64,000 bases of DNA from Citricoccus alkalitolerans (lineage in GTDB: Bacteria > Actinomycetota > Actinomycetes > Actinomycetales > Micrococcaceae): assembly GCF_039528175.1 (NCBI RefSeq), contig NZ_BAAALH010000001.1:1178001-1242000 (forward strand), read 5' to 3'. The translations under genes were made by a program, and so were the position numbers. Below the pieces are notes generated by a model. The model worked only from the letters and a program-made list of their open reading frames with translations. It was not told the DNA's origin and ran no database searches. Shown here piece after piece: positions 37,363 to 46,600 of the stretch (its first letter is position 1; each line of letters opens with the position of its first letter).

Positions 37363-38105
37363 CAGCCGGCCCGGGCCCCGGAGTCGTCCGTGGTCGCCCG
37401 GCGCAGTTCTCCATAGAACGCCAGTGCCTGGTCGACGGCCTGCTGACCTTCGGCCTCCGCGGCGACCCGCAGCACGAGGTCCTCGCGCGTGGAGGTGCCG
37501 GTGTACCCGTGGTCGGCCTCGCACTCGGGGTCGCCGCAGGCGGCTGGTGCCAGGTCGATTCGCTGGCCGCCGGCCCAGGTCACGGACAGGGTGACCTCGG
37601 CGATGGGGTCGCCGCGGCGGAAGTTCTGCGGCTGGGGGTGCATGGTGGTGGCCACCACGGAGTCGATTTGGCGCACGGAGATCACCTCGGTGGAGACCTG
37701 GGCCATGATCTGCTGGCCCGCGTCGTCCATCGCGTGGTCGTCCAGGTGCAGGGCCGCCACGATGTCCCCTGCGAGCGCCAGCACGGTGATGTGGCGGTGG
37801 ATCTCGTCATAGTCGAAGTGTGTGTCCACGTGGACCAGATGGCTCGAGACCTCCCGTCCGTCCAGGACGGAGTCCAGGACGGAGTCCAGGACGTCCGCCA
37901 CGAGCTCCGGGTAGAATCCGGCGCGCTCGATGTCCGCCCCGAGGCTGGGCATCGAGGCCCCCGACCTCTCGGCCGGCGGTGCGGGCCGGTGCTGCGGAGC
38001 ATTCGAGTCGGCTCCGGACCCGGTGTTGGAGTTCCCCGAGGAGTGATGCCCGGAGGGTTGCTGGCCCGGTCCCGGGTTCCTGCGCAGTGGAGTCATGGTG
38101 TCCAT
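37359..38105 (-). CDS. DUF5998 family protein
   Basis: Actinobacterial protein of unknown function, 248 aa. Residues 1-50 are Pro/Ser/Asn-rich and variable. The core begins LGADIERAGFYPELVADVLD and includes HLVHVDTHFDYDEIHRHITV and ITVLALAGDIVAALHLDD. A 12-bp tandem repeat in the gene gives VLDSVLDSVLDG near residue 72. It has no membrane segment. It starts 21 bp after the GNAT/ACS gene and overlaps the phosphodiesterase gene by 4 bp, so the three form one operon. Confidence 0.82.
   Translation of the reverse strand: MDTMTPLRRNPGPGQQPSGHHSSGNSNTGSGADSNAPQHRPAPPAERSGASMPSLGADIERAGFYPELVADVLDSVLDSVLDGREVSSHLVHVDTHFDYDEIHRHITVLALAGDIVAALHLDDHAMDDAGQQIMAQVSTEVISVRQIDSVVATTMHPQPQNFRRGDPIAEVTLSVTWAGGQRIDLAPAACGDPECEADHGYTGTSTREDLVLRVAAEAEGQQAVDQALAFYGELRRATTDDSGARAGW
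37860..37893 (+). repeat. Short tandem repeat in the DUF5998 gene
   Basis: GTCCAGGACGGA occurs at 37860-37871 and 37872-37883, with a third, 10-nt partial copy at 37884-37893. It encodes repeated VLDS on the minus strand and keeps the frame, as the unit is 12 bp. Confidence 0.8.
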
Positions 38106-38126
38106 GCTATCGGCAGGGCCAGCGGG

Positions 38127-40847
38127 TCAATCCCGCATGGCTCGGCGTGCGGAGTCGGTCCGCTGGGCGGCGTTGGCCACGTCGATGTCCGCGGAGAGGA
38201 CCGTGACGCCCCGGGCCGAGGCCAGTACCGGGTTGAACCGAATCCGGGCCACCTGTGGGTGATCGTCCTTCAGGGCGGCCACCCGGGCCAGCAGGTCCTG
38301 CAGGGCCTCCGTGTCCACGGCGGGCAGCCCCCCATAGCCGAAGAGCTTGGCGGCGGCCCGTGGCGCGCGGATCATCCGGTCCAGATCCTGGTTGGTGAGC
38401 GGTGGCACCCGGTGGACCCAGTCGTCCAGCAGGTCCACGGCGTCCCCGGCGATGCCGAAGGAGACCACCGGCCCCAGGAGCGGGTCCTCGAGGGCGGTGA
38501 TGGTGCACGCCTGCCCGGAGGGGGCCATCGACTGCACCTCGAGGCCGGGGCTGCCGAAGGGCTCCAGGACCTGGCGCATCTGGGCCACGTTGCGCCGTAG
38601 TGATTCCGCGTCCACGATGTTGAGCCGCACCCCGCCGAGGTCCAGCCGGTGCCGCAGGTAGGAGTCCACGGCTTTGACCGCAACGGGCCAGCCCAGATCG
38701 TCGGCCGCCCGGACTGCCTCGTCCTCAGTGGTGAAGCGGGCCGCCGGCAGGACCGGGATGCCGTAGCACCCGAGCAGTTCTCCGGCCTCCTCCGCCGTGA
38801 GGCGGACCAGATCGGTGCCATGGGCACGCGAGGCCCAGCCTTCGATGAGTTCCTCCGCACGGTTGCGGTCGACTCCCTCGGGCTCCACAGGAACCCCGGC
38901 CTCTGCCTCCCGCCAGGCGCTGTACCAGACGAGGCGTGACAGGGCGTGGGCGGCCTGCTCGGGCGAGGAGAAGACCGGGACTCCGCGCTGCAGCCCGTCC
39001 TCGGTGGACGGGCCGGAGCCGCGCAGACTGGCTGATCGGTAGGTGAGGTCCAGGACACCGGTGAGCGAGGCCAGGACCGTGACAGACGTTCCGCGCGAGG
39101 CCTCCTCAACCGCGGCGGCCAGCCGGTCGGCGTCGCCCACCTCCTGCTGCATGCCCGCCTGGGTGACGACCAGGAGGGCATCCACCTCGCCGGTGGCAAT
39201 GGCCTCTGACACGGCGCGGCCCACCGCTCGCACTGCCTCGTCCACCACATGTGCGGCATCCAGGTTGGGGACGTGGACCGTGCTCGCCACGGTCAGCCCG
39301 TGGTGTTCCACGTAGTCCATCGCCACCCGGTTCAGGGCCAGGGAATTGCCGACCACGCCCACGCGGGGACCCGTCGGCAGCGGCTGACTGGCCACAGTCT
39401 GCATCAGGTCCATCAGATCGTCATGGTTCTCGACCTGGATGACGCCGGTCTGCTCCAGCATGGAGTCAACGGCTCCGGTGGGCGCCTGCGTGGTGCGCGT
39501 CCCGTGACCGGGGGGCAGGCGCCGGCCCATGACATCGGAGCGCGCCACCACCACCGGCTTGGACCGGGACAGGCGCCGGGCGATGCGGGAGAACTTGCGG
39601 GGATTGCCGAAGGACTCGAGGTAGACGCCCACGGCACCGGTGGCCGGATCGTCCTCGAAATACTGCATGGCGTCGTTGCCGGAGACGTCAGCGCGGTTGC
39701 CCGCGGAGAGCATCGAGGAAAGCCCGATGCCCCGGCGGTGGGCCGCGGCGAAGAGGGTCACGCCGATGACCGCGGACTGGGAGAACAGCCCCACGGGTCC
39801 GCGCACGGGCAGGAACGGGGACACGGACGCGTTCAGGGAGACCTCGGGCGCGGTGTTGATCAGGCCTGCGGAGGCCGGACCGATCACGCGCATGCCGTTG
39901 GCCCGGGCCTGGCGGACGAGGGCGCGCTGGCGCACCAGGCCCTCCCGGCCGGCGTCGGCGTATCCGGTGGTGACCACGAGCAGGCCCTTGACACCGTGGC
40001 GGGCGCAGTCCTGCACCACGGCGGGGACCTCGGCCTCCGGGACGGCGATGACGGCGAGGTCCACGGGGCCGGGGACCTCCGCCAGGGAGGCGCGGGAGAT
40101 CATCCCGGCCACCTCCAGCGCCTCGGGGTTGATGCCGTAGACCGGCCCCGTGTACCCGCCCTCGATGATGTTCTGCAGCAGGGCGAAGCCCACGGATCCC
40201 CACTGGCGGCTGGCGCCGATCACGGCCACGGCCTCGGGCGCGAGCAGCTCCGCCACGGACCGGGCCTCGGCGCGGTGTTCACGGGATTCCATGACGGCGC
40301 GCGACTTGGCGGTGGGGTCGATCGAGAAGGCGACGGCGACCACACCGTCGTCGAAGTGCCGGGAGACCTCGAACCCGGTGTCCTGGAAGACGGAGAGCAT
40401 CTTGCGGTTCTCCGGCAGAACCTCCGCGGTGAACCGGCGGATACCGTTCTCGCGGGCAGCCACGGCCAGGTGCTCCATCAGGATCGAGCCGATGCCCTTG
40501 CCCTGGGAGGCATCCGAGATGTTGAAGGCGACCTCGGCCTCGAGGGGGTCATCCAGCCGGTCGTAGCGGCCGACGCCCAGGATCTCCTCGCCCCGCAACA
40601 CCACGAACGCAACCCGGTCCCGGTAGTCCACGTGGGTGAAGCGCTCCAGTTCCTTGCGGGACAGGGAGGACTTGAAGGTGAAGAATCGCAGGTAGATGGA
40701 GCTCTGGGACTGCCCCTCGTGCATCCGGGCCAGCCCCGAGGCGTCCTCGGGCCGCACCGGGCGCAGATGTGCCGTGGTGCCGTCCCGCAAGACGACATCG
40801 GCTTCCCAGTAGGCCGGATATTCGGGGGTTTTCGGCTTCTCACCCAT
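38127..40847 (-). CDS. GNAT acetyltransferase fused to acyl-CoA synthetase (NDP-forming)-like domain (Pat family)
   Basis: 906 aa. Residues 20-190 form a GNAT domain (acetyl-CoA loop ASQGKGIGSILM). A CoA-binding domain follows from about 205 (LAPEAVAVIGASRQWGSVGF), then succinyl-CoA ligase-like domains and a C-terminal ATP-grasp region (LLGCYGIPVLPAARFTTEDE). This matches protein lysine acetyltransferases (Pat/Pka) that modify acyl-CoA synthetases. The phosphohistidine motif of active NDP-forming synthetases (SHTGALAG-like) is replaced by PPGHGTRTTQAPTGAVDSML, so the synthetase half is probably a sensor rather than an enzyme. ATG 40847 follows TACTGT by 6 nt, suggesting a leaderless mRNA. Confidence 0.88.
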   Translation of the reverse strand: MGEKPKTPEYPAYWEADVVLRDGTTAHLRPVRPEDASGLARMHEGQSQSSIYLRFFTFKSSLSRKELERFTHVDYRDRVAFVVLRGEEILGVGRYDRLDDPLEAEVAFNISDASQGKGIGSILMEHLAVAARENGIRRFTAEVLPENRKMLSVFQDTGFEVSRHFDDGVVAVAFSIDPTAKSRAVMESREHRAEARSVAELLAPEAVAVIGASRQWGSVGFALLQNIIEGGYTGPVYGINPEALEVAGMISRASLAEVPGPVDLAVIAVPEAEVPAVVQDCARHGVKGLLVVTTGYADAGREGLVRQRALVRQARANGMRVIGPASAGLINTAPEVSLNASVSPFLPVRGPVGLFSQSAVIGVTLFAAAHRRGIGLSSMLSAGNRADVSGNDAMQYFEDDPATGAVGVYLESFGNPRKFSRIARRLSRSKPVVVARSDVMGRRLPPGHGTRTTQAPTGAVDSMLEQTGVIQVENHDDLMDLMQTVASQPLPTGPRVGVVGNSLALNRVAMDYVEHHGLTVASTVHVPNLDAAHVVDEAVRAVGRAVSEAIATGEVDALLVVTQAGMQQEVGDADRLAAAVEEASRGTSVTVLASLTGVLDLTYRSASLRGSGPSTEDGLQRGVPVFSSPEQAAHALSRLVWYSAWREAEAGVPVEPEGVDRNRAEELIEGWASRAHGTDLVRLTAEEAGELLGCYGIPVLPAARFTTEDEAVRAADDLGWPVAVKAVDSYLRHRLDLGGVRLNIVDAESLRRNVAQMRQVLEPFGSPGLEVQSMAPSGQACTITALEDPLLGPVVSFGIAGDAVDLLDDWVHRVPPLTNQDLDRMIRAPRAAAKLFGYGGLPAVDTEALQDLLARVAALKDDHPQVARIRFNPVLASARGVTVLSADIDVANAAQRTDSARRAMRD

Positions 40848-40853
40848 AGGATC

Positions 40854-40859
40854 ACAGTA
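40854..40859 (-). promoter_or_regulatory. -10 box for a leaderless GNAT/ACS transcript
   Basis: TACTGT on the minus strand, 6 nt before ATG 40847, with no ribosome binding site. It lies in the 95-bp gap divergent from parC. Confidence 0.45.
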
Positions 40860-40942
40860 GACAATTCCCGCCCCTCGCGCTGGCGCGTTCCCGCGGCAGG
40901 GCCGCGACCGACCGGCGATCGACAAGGACTTCAGAGCACCCC

Positions 40943-43696
40943 ATGGCCCGTACCCCCAAGAAGAATTCCGCCCCGGCCGCCCAGGCGATCCCGCTGGAGC
41001 AGGAGAACATCGTGGACATCGACGTCTCCTCGGAGATGGAGACCTCGTTCCTCGAGTACGCGTATTCGGTGATCTACTCCCGTGCCCTGCCGGACGCCCG
41101 TGACGGCATGAAGCCGGTGCAGCGGCGGATCCTGTACATGATGAGCCAGATGGGGCTGCGCCCGGACAAAGGCCATGTGAAGTCCGCCCGCGTGGTCGGC
41201 GAGGTCATGGGCAAACTGCACCCGCACGGTGACACGGCGATCTATGACGCCATGGTGCGCCTGGCCCAGCCGTTCTCCCAGCGCCTGCCGCTGGTAGACG
41301 GGCACGGCAACTTCGGCTCCCTCGACGACGGCCCCGCCGCCCCGCGCTACACCGAGGCCCGGCTCGCCCCGGCCGCCCTGGCCATGACGACCTCGCTGGA
41401 CGAGGACGTGGTGGACTTCGTGCCGAACTATGACAACCAGTTCCTGCAGCCCGCCGTGCTGCCCGCCGCGTTCCCCAACCTGCTCGTCAATGGTGCATCC
41501 GGTATCGCGGTCGGCATGGCCACCAACATGGCCCCGCACAACCTGCGCGAGGTGATCGCCGCGGCCCGCCACCTGCTCGCCCACCCGGAGGCGACCCTGG
41601 CGGACCTCATGGAGCACGTCCCCGGGCCCGATCTGCCCTCGGGCGGCCGCATCGTCGGCCTGGACGGTGTCCGGGACGCCTACGCGTCCGGGCGCGGATC
41701 CTTCAAAATGCGCGCCAAGGTCGCCGTCGAGCAGGTGACCGCCCGCAAGACGGGACTGGTGGTCACCGAGCTGCCCTACGGCGTCGGCCCGGAGAAGGTG
41801 ATCGAGAAGATCAAGGACGCCGTCAATGCGAAGAAGCTCACGGGCATCGCGGACGTCCTGGACCTGACAGACCGCAAGAACGGCCTCAAGCTCGTCATCG
41901 AGCTCAAGAGCGGTTTCAATCCGCAGGGCGTCCTGGCCCAGCTGTACAAGACGACTCCGCTGGAGGAGTCCTTCGGCATCAACAACGTGGCGCTCGTGGA
42001 CGGCCAGCCGCGCACCCTCGGCCTGCAGGAGTTGCTGCGGGTGTACGTGGACCACCGGATCGACGTGGTCCGCCGGCGCAGCGCCTACCGCCTGGGACGC
42101 AAGCAGGATCGCCTTCACCTGGTGGAGGGTCTGCTGCTGGCCCTGGTGGACATCGACGAGGTCATCCAGATCATTCGCACCTCGGATGACACGGCGGCGG
42201 CCCGGTCCCGGCTGATGGGCGTCTTCGACCTGACCGAGATCCAGGCCAACCACATCCTCGAGCTGCGCCTGCGCCAGCTGACGAAGTACTCCCGGCTCGA
42301 CCTCGAGGCCGAGCAGGACGAACTGCGGACGGCGATCGCCGAGCTCGAGGCCATCCTCGCCTCGGAGCAGAAACTGCGCGACCTCGTCTCCGATGAACTG
42401 GCAGACGTGGCCGAGGAGCACGGCGACGACCGCCGCACGGTGCTGCTGGAATCCGAGAACCTCGCTCCCGTCAGCGCCACTGCCGGGGCCAGCCCTGCGG
42501 CCGGTGCCGGCGCGTCCGCCCGGGCCGACTTAACCGGTGGCGGGCTCATGGTCCCGGACACCCCCTGCTGGGTGGTGCTCAGCACGGCCGGCCAGTTGGC
42601 CCGTACCGCCGACGACACCCCGTTGGCCACGGGCGGGCGCCGCCAGCGCCATGATGCGTACCGCTCAGTGGTCCCGGCGACGGCGCGCGGCGAGATCGGC
42701 GCCCTCACCTCCTCCGGGCGCATCCAGCGCGTGCAGGTCGTGGACATCCCGGCCCTGACGGAGCCCTCCCCCACGCCGAACCTCACCGCAGGGGTGAAGG
42801 TGAAGGACTTCCTCACCCTGCAGCGCGGCGAATCGCTCGTGGCCCTGGTTCCCCTGAACACCGTGCTGGCCCTGGGCACCCAGAACGGCATCGTCAAGCG
42901 CGTCAACCCCGAGTGGCCGCTGAACCGCGACGACTTCGACGCCATCGCACTCAAGGGAAACGACGTGGTCGTCGGTGCCGGCACCGCCCGCGATGAGGAC
43001 CAGCTGGTCTTCATCACTCGCAAGGGCCAGCTGCTGCGCTATGCCGCATCGATGGTGCGGCCGCAGGGCCGTACCGCCGGGGGCATGGCCGGCATCAAGG
43101 TGGCTGCGGACGATGCCGTGATCGACTTCTCCGCCGTCCCGGCCGACACCGTCGGCGAGGATGCGCAGGAGGGCCACCGGGCCGTCGTCGTGACGGTGGC
43201 GACGGGTGAGGACACGTTGCCCGGCACCGTTCCGGGATCCGTGAAGAGAACCCCGCTGGACGAGTTCCCGGCGAAGGGCCGCGCCACCGGCGGCGTCCGC
43301 GCCCACCGGTTGCTCAAGGGCGAGACACTGCTGTCCCTGGCGTGGGCCGGGGCCGAGCCCGTACTCGGGGCCTCCGCCCAGGGTGTGGCCCGTGCGCTGC
43401 CAGCCGAGTTCGGCCCCCGAGACGGCTCCGGACTGGCCATGGACCAGCTCATCGAGGCTCTCGGTGCCGGAGCCTCTCCGGTCGCCTCCGCCCCGGCCTC
43501 CGTGCCTGGTGCCGCTGCCGGCGAAGCGACCGCCGCTGCTCAGCCCGGAAGCGGCTCTCCGGCGGACACCGCGGAACCATCCCTGTTCGAAGAGACCCTC
43601 TTCGGCGAGACCGAGGGCCGCGGCGGCCTGGCCGAGGCTCCGACGGACATCGATCCCTTCGCGGCCGGCTCCGATGCGGTGATCACCGGGGACTGA
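40943..43696 (+). CDS. parC: DNA topoisomerase IV subunit A
   Basis: Type IIA topoisomerase breakage-reunion subunit, 917 aa, acting with ParE to decatenate chromosomes. The quinolone-region MKPVQRRILYMMSQMGLRPD, HPHGDTAIYDAMVRLAQ and catalytic Tyr136 in APRYTEARL are present, as is the coiled-coil/C-gate region. The C-terminal beta-pinwheel domain begins near residue 520, after an Ala/Gly-rich linker; no QRRGGKG GyrA-box is seen, which argues for ParC rather than GyrA. The final 90 residues are Ala/Pro/Glu-rich. Its stop overlaps the convergent cydDC stop by 14 bp. Its partner gene lies 14 kb away on the opposite strand. Confidence 0.93.
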   Translation: MARTPKKNSAPAAQAIPLEQENIVDIDVSSEMETSFLEYAYSVIYSRALPDARDGMKPVQRRILYMMSQMGLRPDKGHVKSARVVGEVMGKLHPHGDTAIYDAMVRLAQPFSQRLPLVDGHGNFGSLDDGPAAPRYTEARLAPAALAMTTSLDEDVVDFVPNYDNQFLQPAVLPAAFPNLLVNGASGIAVGMATNMAPHNLREVIAAARHLLAHPEATLADLMEHVPGPDLPSGGRIVGLDGVRDAYASGRGSFKMRAKVAVEQVTARKTGLVVTELPYGVGPEKVIEKIKDAVNAKKLTGIADVLDLTDRKNGLKLVIELKSGFNPQGVLAQLYKTTPLEESFGINNVALVDGQPRTLGLQELLRVYVDHRIDVVRRRSAYRLGRKQDRLHLVEGLLLALVDIDEVIQIIRTSDDTAAARSRLMGVFDLTEIQANHILELRLRQLTKYSRLDLEAEQDELRTAIAELEAILASEQKLRDLVSDELADVAEEHGDDRRTVLLESENLAPVSATAGASPAAGAGASARADLTGGGLMVPDTPCWVVLSTAGQLARTADDTPLATGGRRQRHDAYRSVVPATARGEIGALTSSGRIQRVQVVDIPALTEPSPTPNLTAGVKVKDFLTLQRGESLVALVPLNTVLALGTQNGIVKRVNPEWPLNRDDFDAIALKGNDVVVGAGTARDEDQLVFITRKGQLLRYAASMVRPQGRTAGGMAGIKVAADDAVIDFSAVPADTVGEDAQEGHRAVVVTVATGEDTLPGTVPGSVKRTPLDEFPAKGRATGGVRAHRLLKGETLLSLAWAGAEPVLGASAQGVARALPAEFGPRDGSGLAMDQLIEALGAGASPVASAPASVPGAAAGEATAAAQPGSGSPADTAEPSLFEETLFGETEGRGGLAEAPTDIDPFAAGSDAVITGD

Positions 43697-46600
43697 CCAC
43701 TCCGGCTCCGTCCAACTCCAGGTGCACCTGACCGGAGCCGGCAAACCGGCGGTCATGGGTCACCATCACCGCCGTGCGGTCCGCCAGGGCCGCGCGCACG
43801 TCCGCCACCAGGTCGGCCGCCTCGTCGGCCCCCAGATGGGCTGTCGGTTCGTCCAGGAGCACGACGTCGGCACGGGCCATCAAGGCCCGTGCGACGGCCA
43901 CCCGCTGGCGCTGGCCACCGGAAAGGAAGTGTCCGGAGGGCCCGACCCTCGTGTCCAGGCCGCTCGGGGTGGCGCCCAGCCAGTCCCCCAGGCCCACGAG
44001 TTCCAGGACTGAGATGAGCTCACCGTCCGAGGGACGATCCTCCGGATTTCGGGCCAGATTCAGGTTGGAGCGCAGCGTGGAATCGAACAGGTACGCGTCC
44101 TGCGGACACCAGGCCACGGCACTCAGGACGGCGTCTGGCGAGCTCACCGGTCCACCGGCGGTCTCCAGGGCGTACCGGCCCCGCCGGGGCCGCAGGAAGC
44201 CGAGCAGGACCGCCAGCAGGGTCGACTTTCCGGACCCCGAGGGTCCGGTGACGACCGCGAGTTGACCACGGCGGACCGCCAGGTCCAGGTTCTGGAACAC
44301 GTCCGCCCCCGCCCCGGGGTATCGCACGGCGGCTGCCGAGAGCACGATCCCGGTGACGGCAATGGGATCGGCCACTGGGTCGGCCCCGAGGTCGGTGACG
44401 GACCCGGCGTCGGGTGTGGTGACACTCCCCGGGGCGGTGCCCGAGTCGTTTCCCGCTGTGAGCAGAGGTGCGGTCTTGGCCAGCTGCCGGGACAGGATCG
44501 CCGCCTCCTGGCAGGCGGTGCTGTACAGGCCCAGGGGCTCGGCCAGGGCCAGCAGCAGGAACACGACCATGGCGGTGACGGGTGCGGTCACGCCGTTCTG
44601 GACGCACAGCACCAGGGTCTGCACCGCCGCCCAGCCGGAGAGCAGGGAAGCGAGGGCCTGCCCGAGTCCGGCGGCCGCCGCATTGCGCTTCAGGGGACGG
44701 TCCGCGGCGCGGTCGTCGGCCCCGAATCGGTCCGCTGCGAGTGCCGCCGCGCCGTTGCCAGCCAGGTCCGGAGCCGCCGCGAACAGGGTGGTGGTGCGCT
44801 GCAGCAGTCCGGTCCGGTGGTCCGTCAGGGCGCGGGTGGTCTGCCGATCGGCCAGCCCCACCACGAGCGGCACCAGTACCAGGCCGGCCAGCCCGGCGAC
44901 CACCGCAGGCCACCAGGCCGCCGGTGCCATCAGGACCACAATGAGGACGGTGATCAGCCAACTGATGATGGCGGCCGGAACCGGGACGATCACGCGCGGC
45001 ATCGCATCGCGCAGCTCGTCCACGTCCGCCACCAGCACGGACAGCGCCCCGCCGGAACGGGTCAGCCGGCCCCACTGGGCCGCCTGCGTGCCGAGCGCGT
45101 CCCACAGCCGCAGCCGGATCCGGTTCGCCCAGGCGAGCACCGCGTCATGGGTGTCCAGCCGTTCGAGGTAGCGGAACAGGGCTCGGCCGATGCCGAAGAA
45201 CCGCACCAACACGATCACCGAGAGCAGGTGGAGCACGGGAGGCTGATAGGCCGCCTGCACGATCAGCCACCCGGAGAGGGCGGACAGCAGCGCCGCGGCC
45301 AGCGTGGCTGCCGTCGCCCAGGCCACGCCGGAGATGAACGTCCGCTCCGTGAGCGGCAGGAGCCGGAGCCAGCCGCTCCAGCGTCGCCAGCGTTGCCAGG
45401 TTCGGACGTCGCCCCGGGGGCCGGCGTTGGCCGCGACCGGCGTCTCAGGAACTACGGCGGTGATGGTGGAAGCGCCGCCGTCGTCTGCAGTCGGCGTCGC
45501 GCACGAGGCCACGACCCGTGGCGGCTGCTGCTGATGCGGCTGCAGCTGCGGCTCCGGCGAAGCCGGGGGCCTCTGTGGTCCCCCCGTCGGCGTCCCGATG
45601 ACCTTGTCCGCGAGCGCCTGCAGGTCTCGGTCATGCGAAGCCACCAGCAGGATGGCCTCCACGGCACGGCCGTCCGGGAGGTGCCCGGATCGTAGTGCGG
45701 CCAGGACGGCGCGGATCCGCTGGGCGTTCCCGGTGTCGAGGTGGGCCGTCGGCTCATCCAGGACGATCAGCCAGGCGGCGGGGTCCGCTGCCGGATCCGC
45801 CATCAGGCGGACCAGCACGCGGGCCAGGCCGAGCCTCCGTCGTTCCCCGGGGCTGAGCTCGTCCGGGTGGCGGGGTGCGAAGCCGTCGAGGCCGCAGGCG
45901 GCCAGCGCCTCGGCCACCAGAAGGCCTGCGTCGCCGCCCCGGCCCGAGGCGCCGTCCGGACCAGCGGACGCCGCGGCGTACAACTCCAGCTCTGCGCCGG
46001 CCGTCGGTTCGCTGAACGCAGGGTGCTGGCCGAGCCAGGCCACGCGCCGGCCGCCCAGCCCCGCGGCCGTGCCGCTGAACTCGGCCCCACCGCCCCGCAG
46101 CACTCCGGCGAGGGCGGACAGGGCCGTCGTCTTGCCCGTCCCGCTGGGTCCGCCGAGGACGGTCAGTTCACCGGGGGCCAGGTCGAGGTCCAGATGCCCG
46201 ACGACGGCCGGGAATGTCCCGCCGTCGGGGTCCCGGTAGGCGATGCGCAGGCTGCGGAGTACCAGCCGGTCGTCGCCCGCGTGGGCCGACGGCTCTGTGG
46301 CCGGGCCCGCGCCCTGACTGGTGGCCGGTTCTACGACCGGCTCTCCGGCCGGCACGACGTCCGTGCCGAGGACGCCCGAGAGCGAGGCCGGGACGGGACG
46401 ATCGAGGTCGGCGCGGGCGCGGCGAAGGGCCTCCACCCCATCCTCGGAGGCGTGGTGGGCGGCGCCGATGTCCCGGAACGGCAGGTAGACCTCGGGGGCA
46501 AGGGTGAGCACGAGCAGCCCGGTGTAGAGGCCGAGCTCCCCGTAGACGAGCCGCACGCCGATGAAGACGGCGACCACGGCCACGGACAGGGTGCTGATCA

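Noticed and set aside
39249..41072. 607-codon plus-strand ORF opposite the GNAT/ACS gene
   Set aside because: Antisense shadow running into parC; no recognisable motif.
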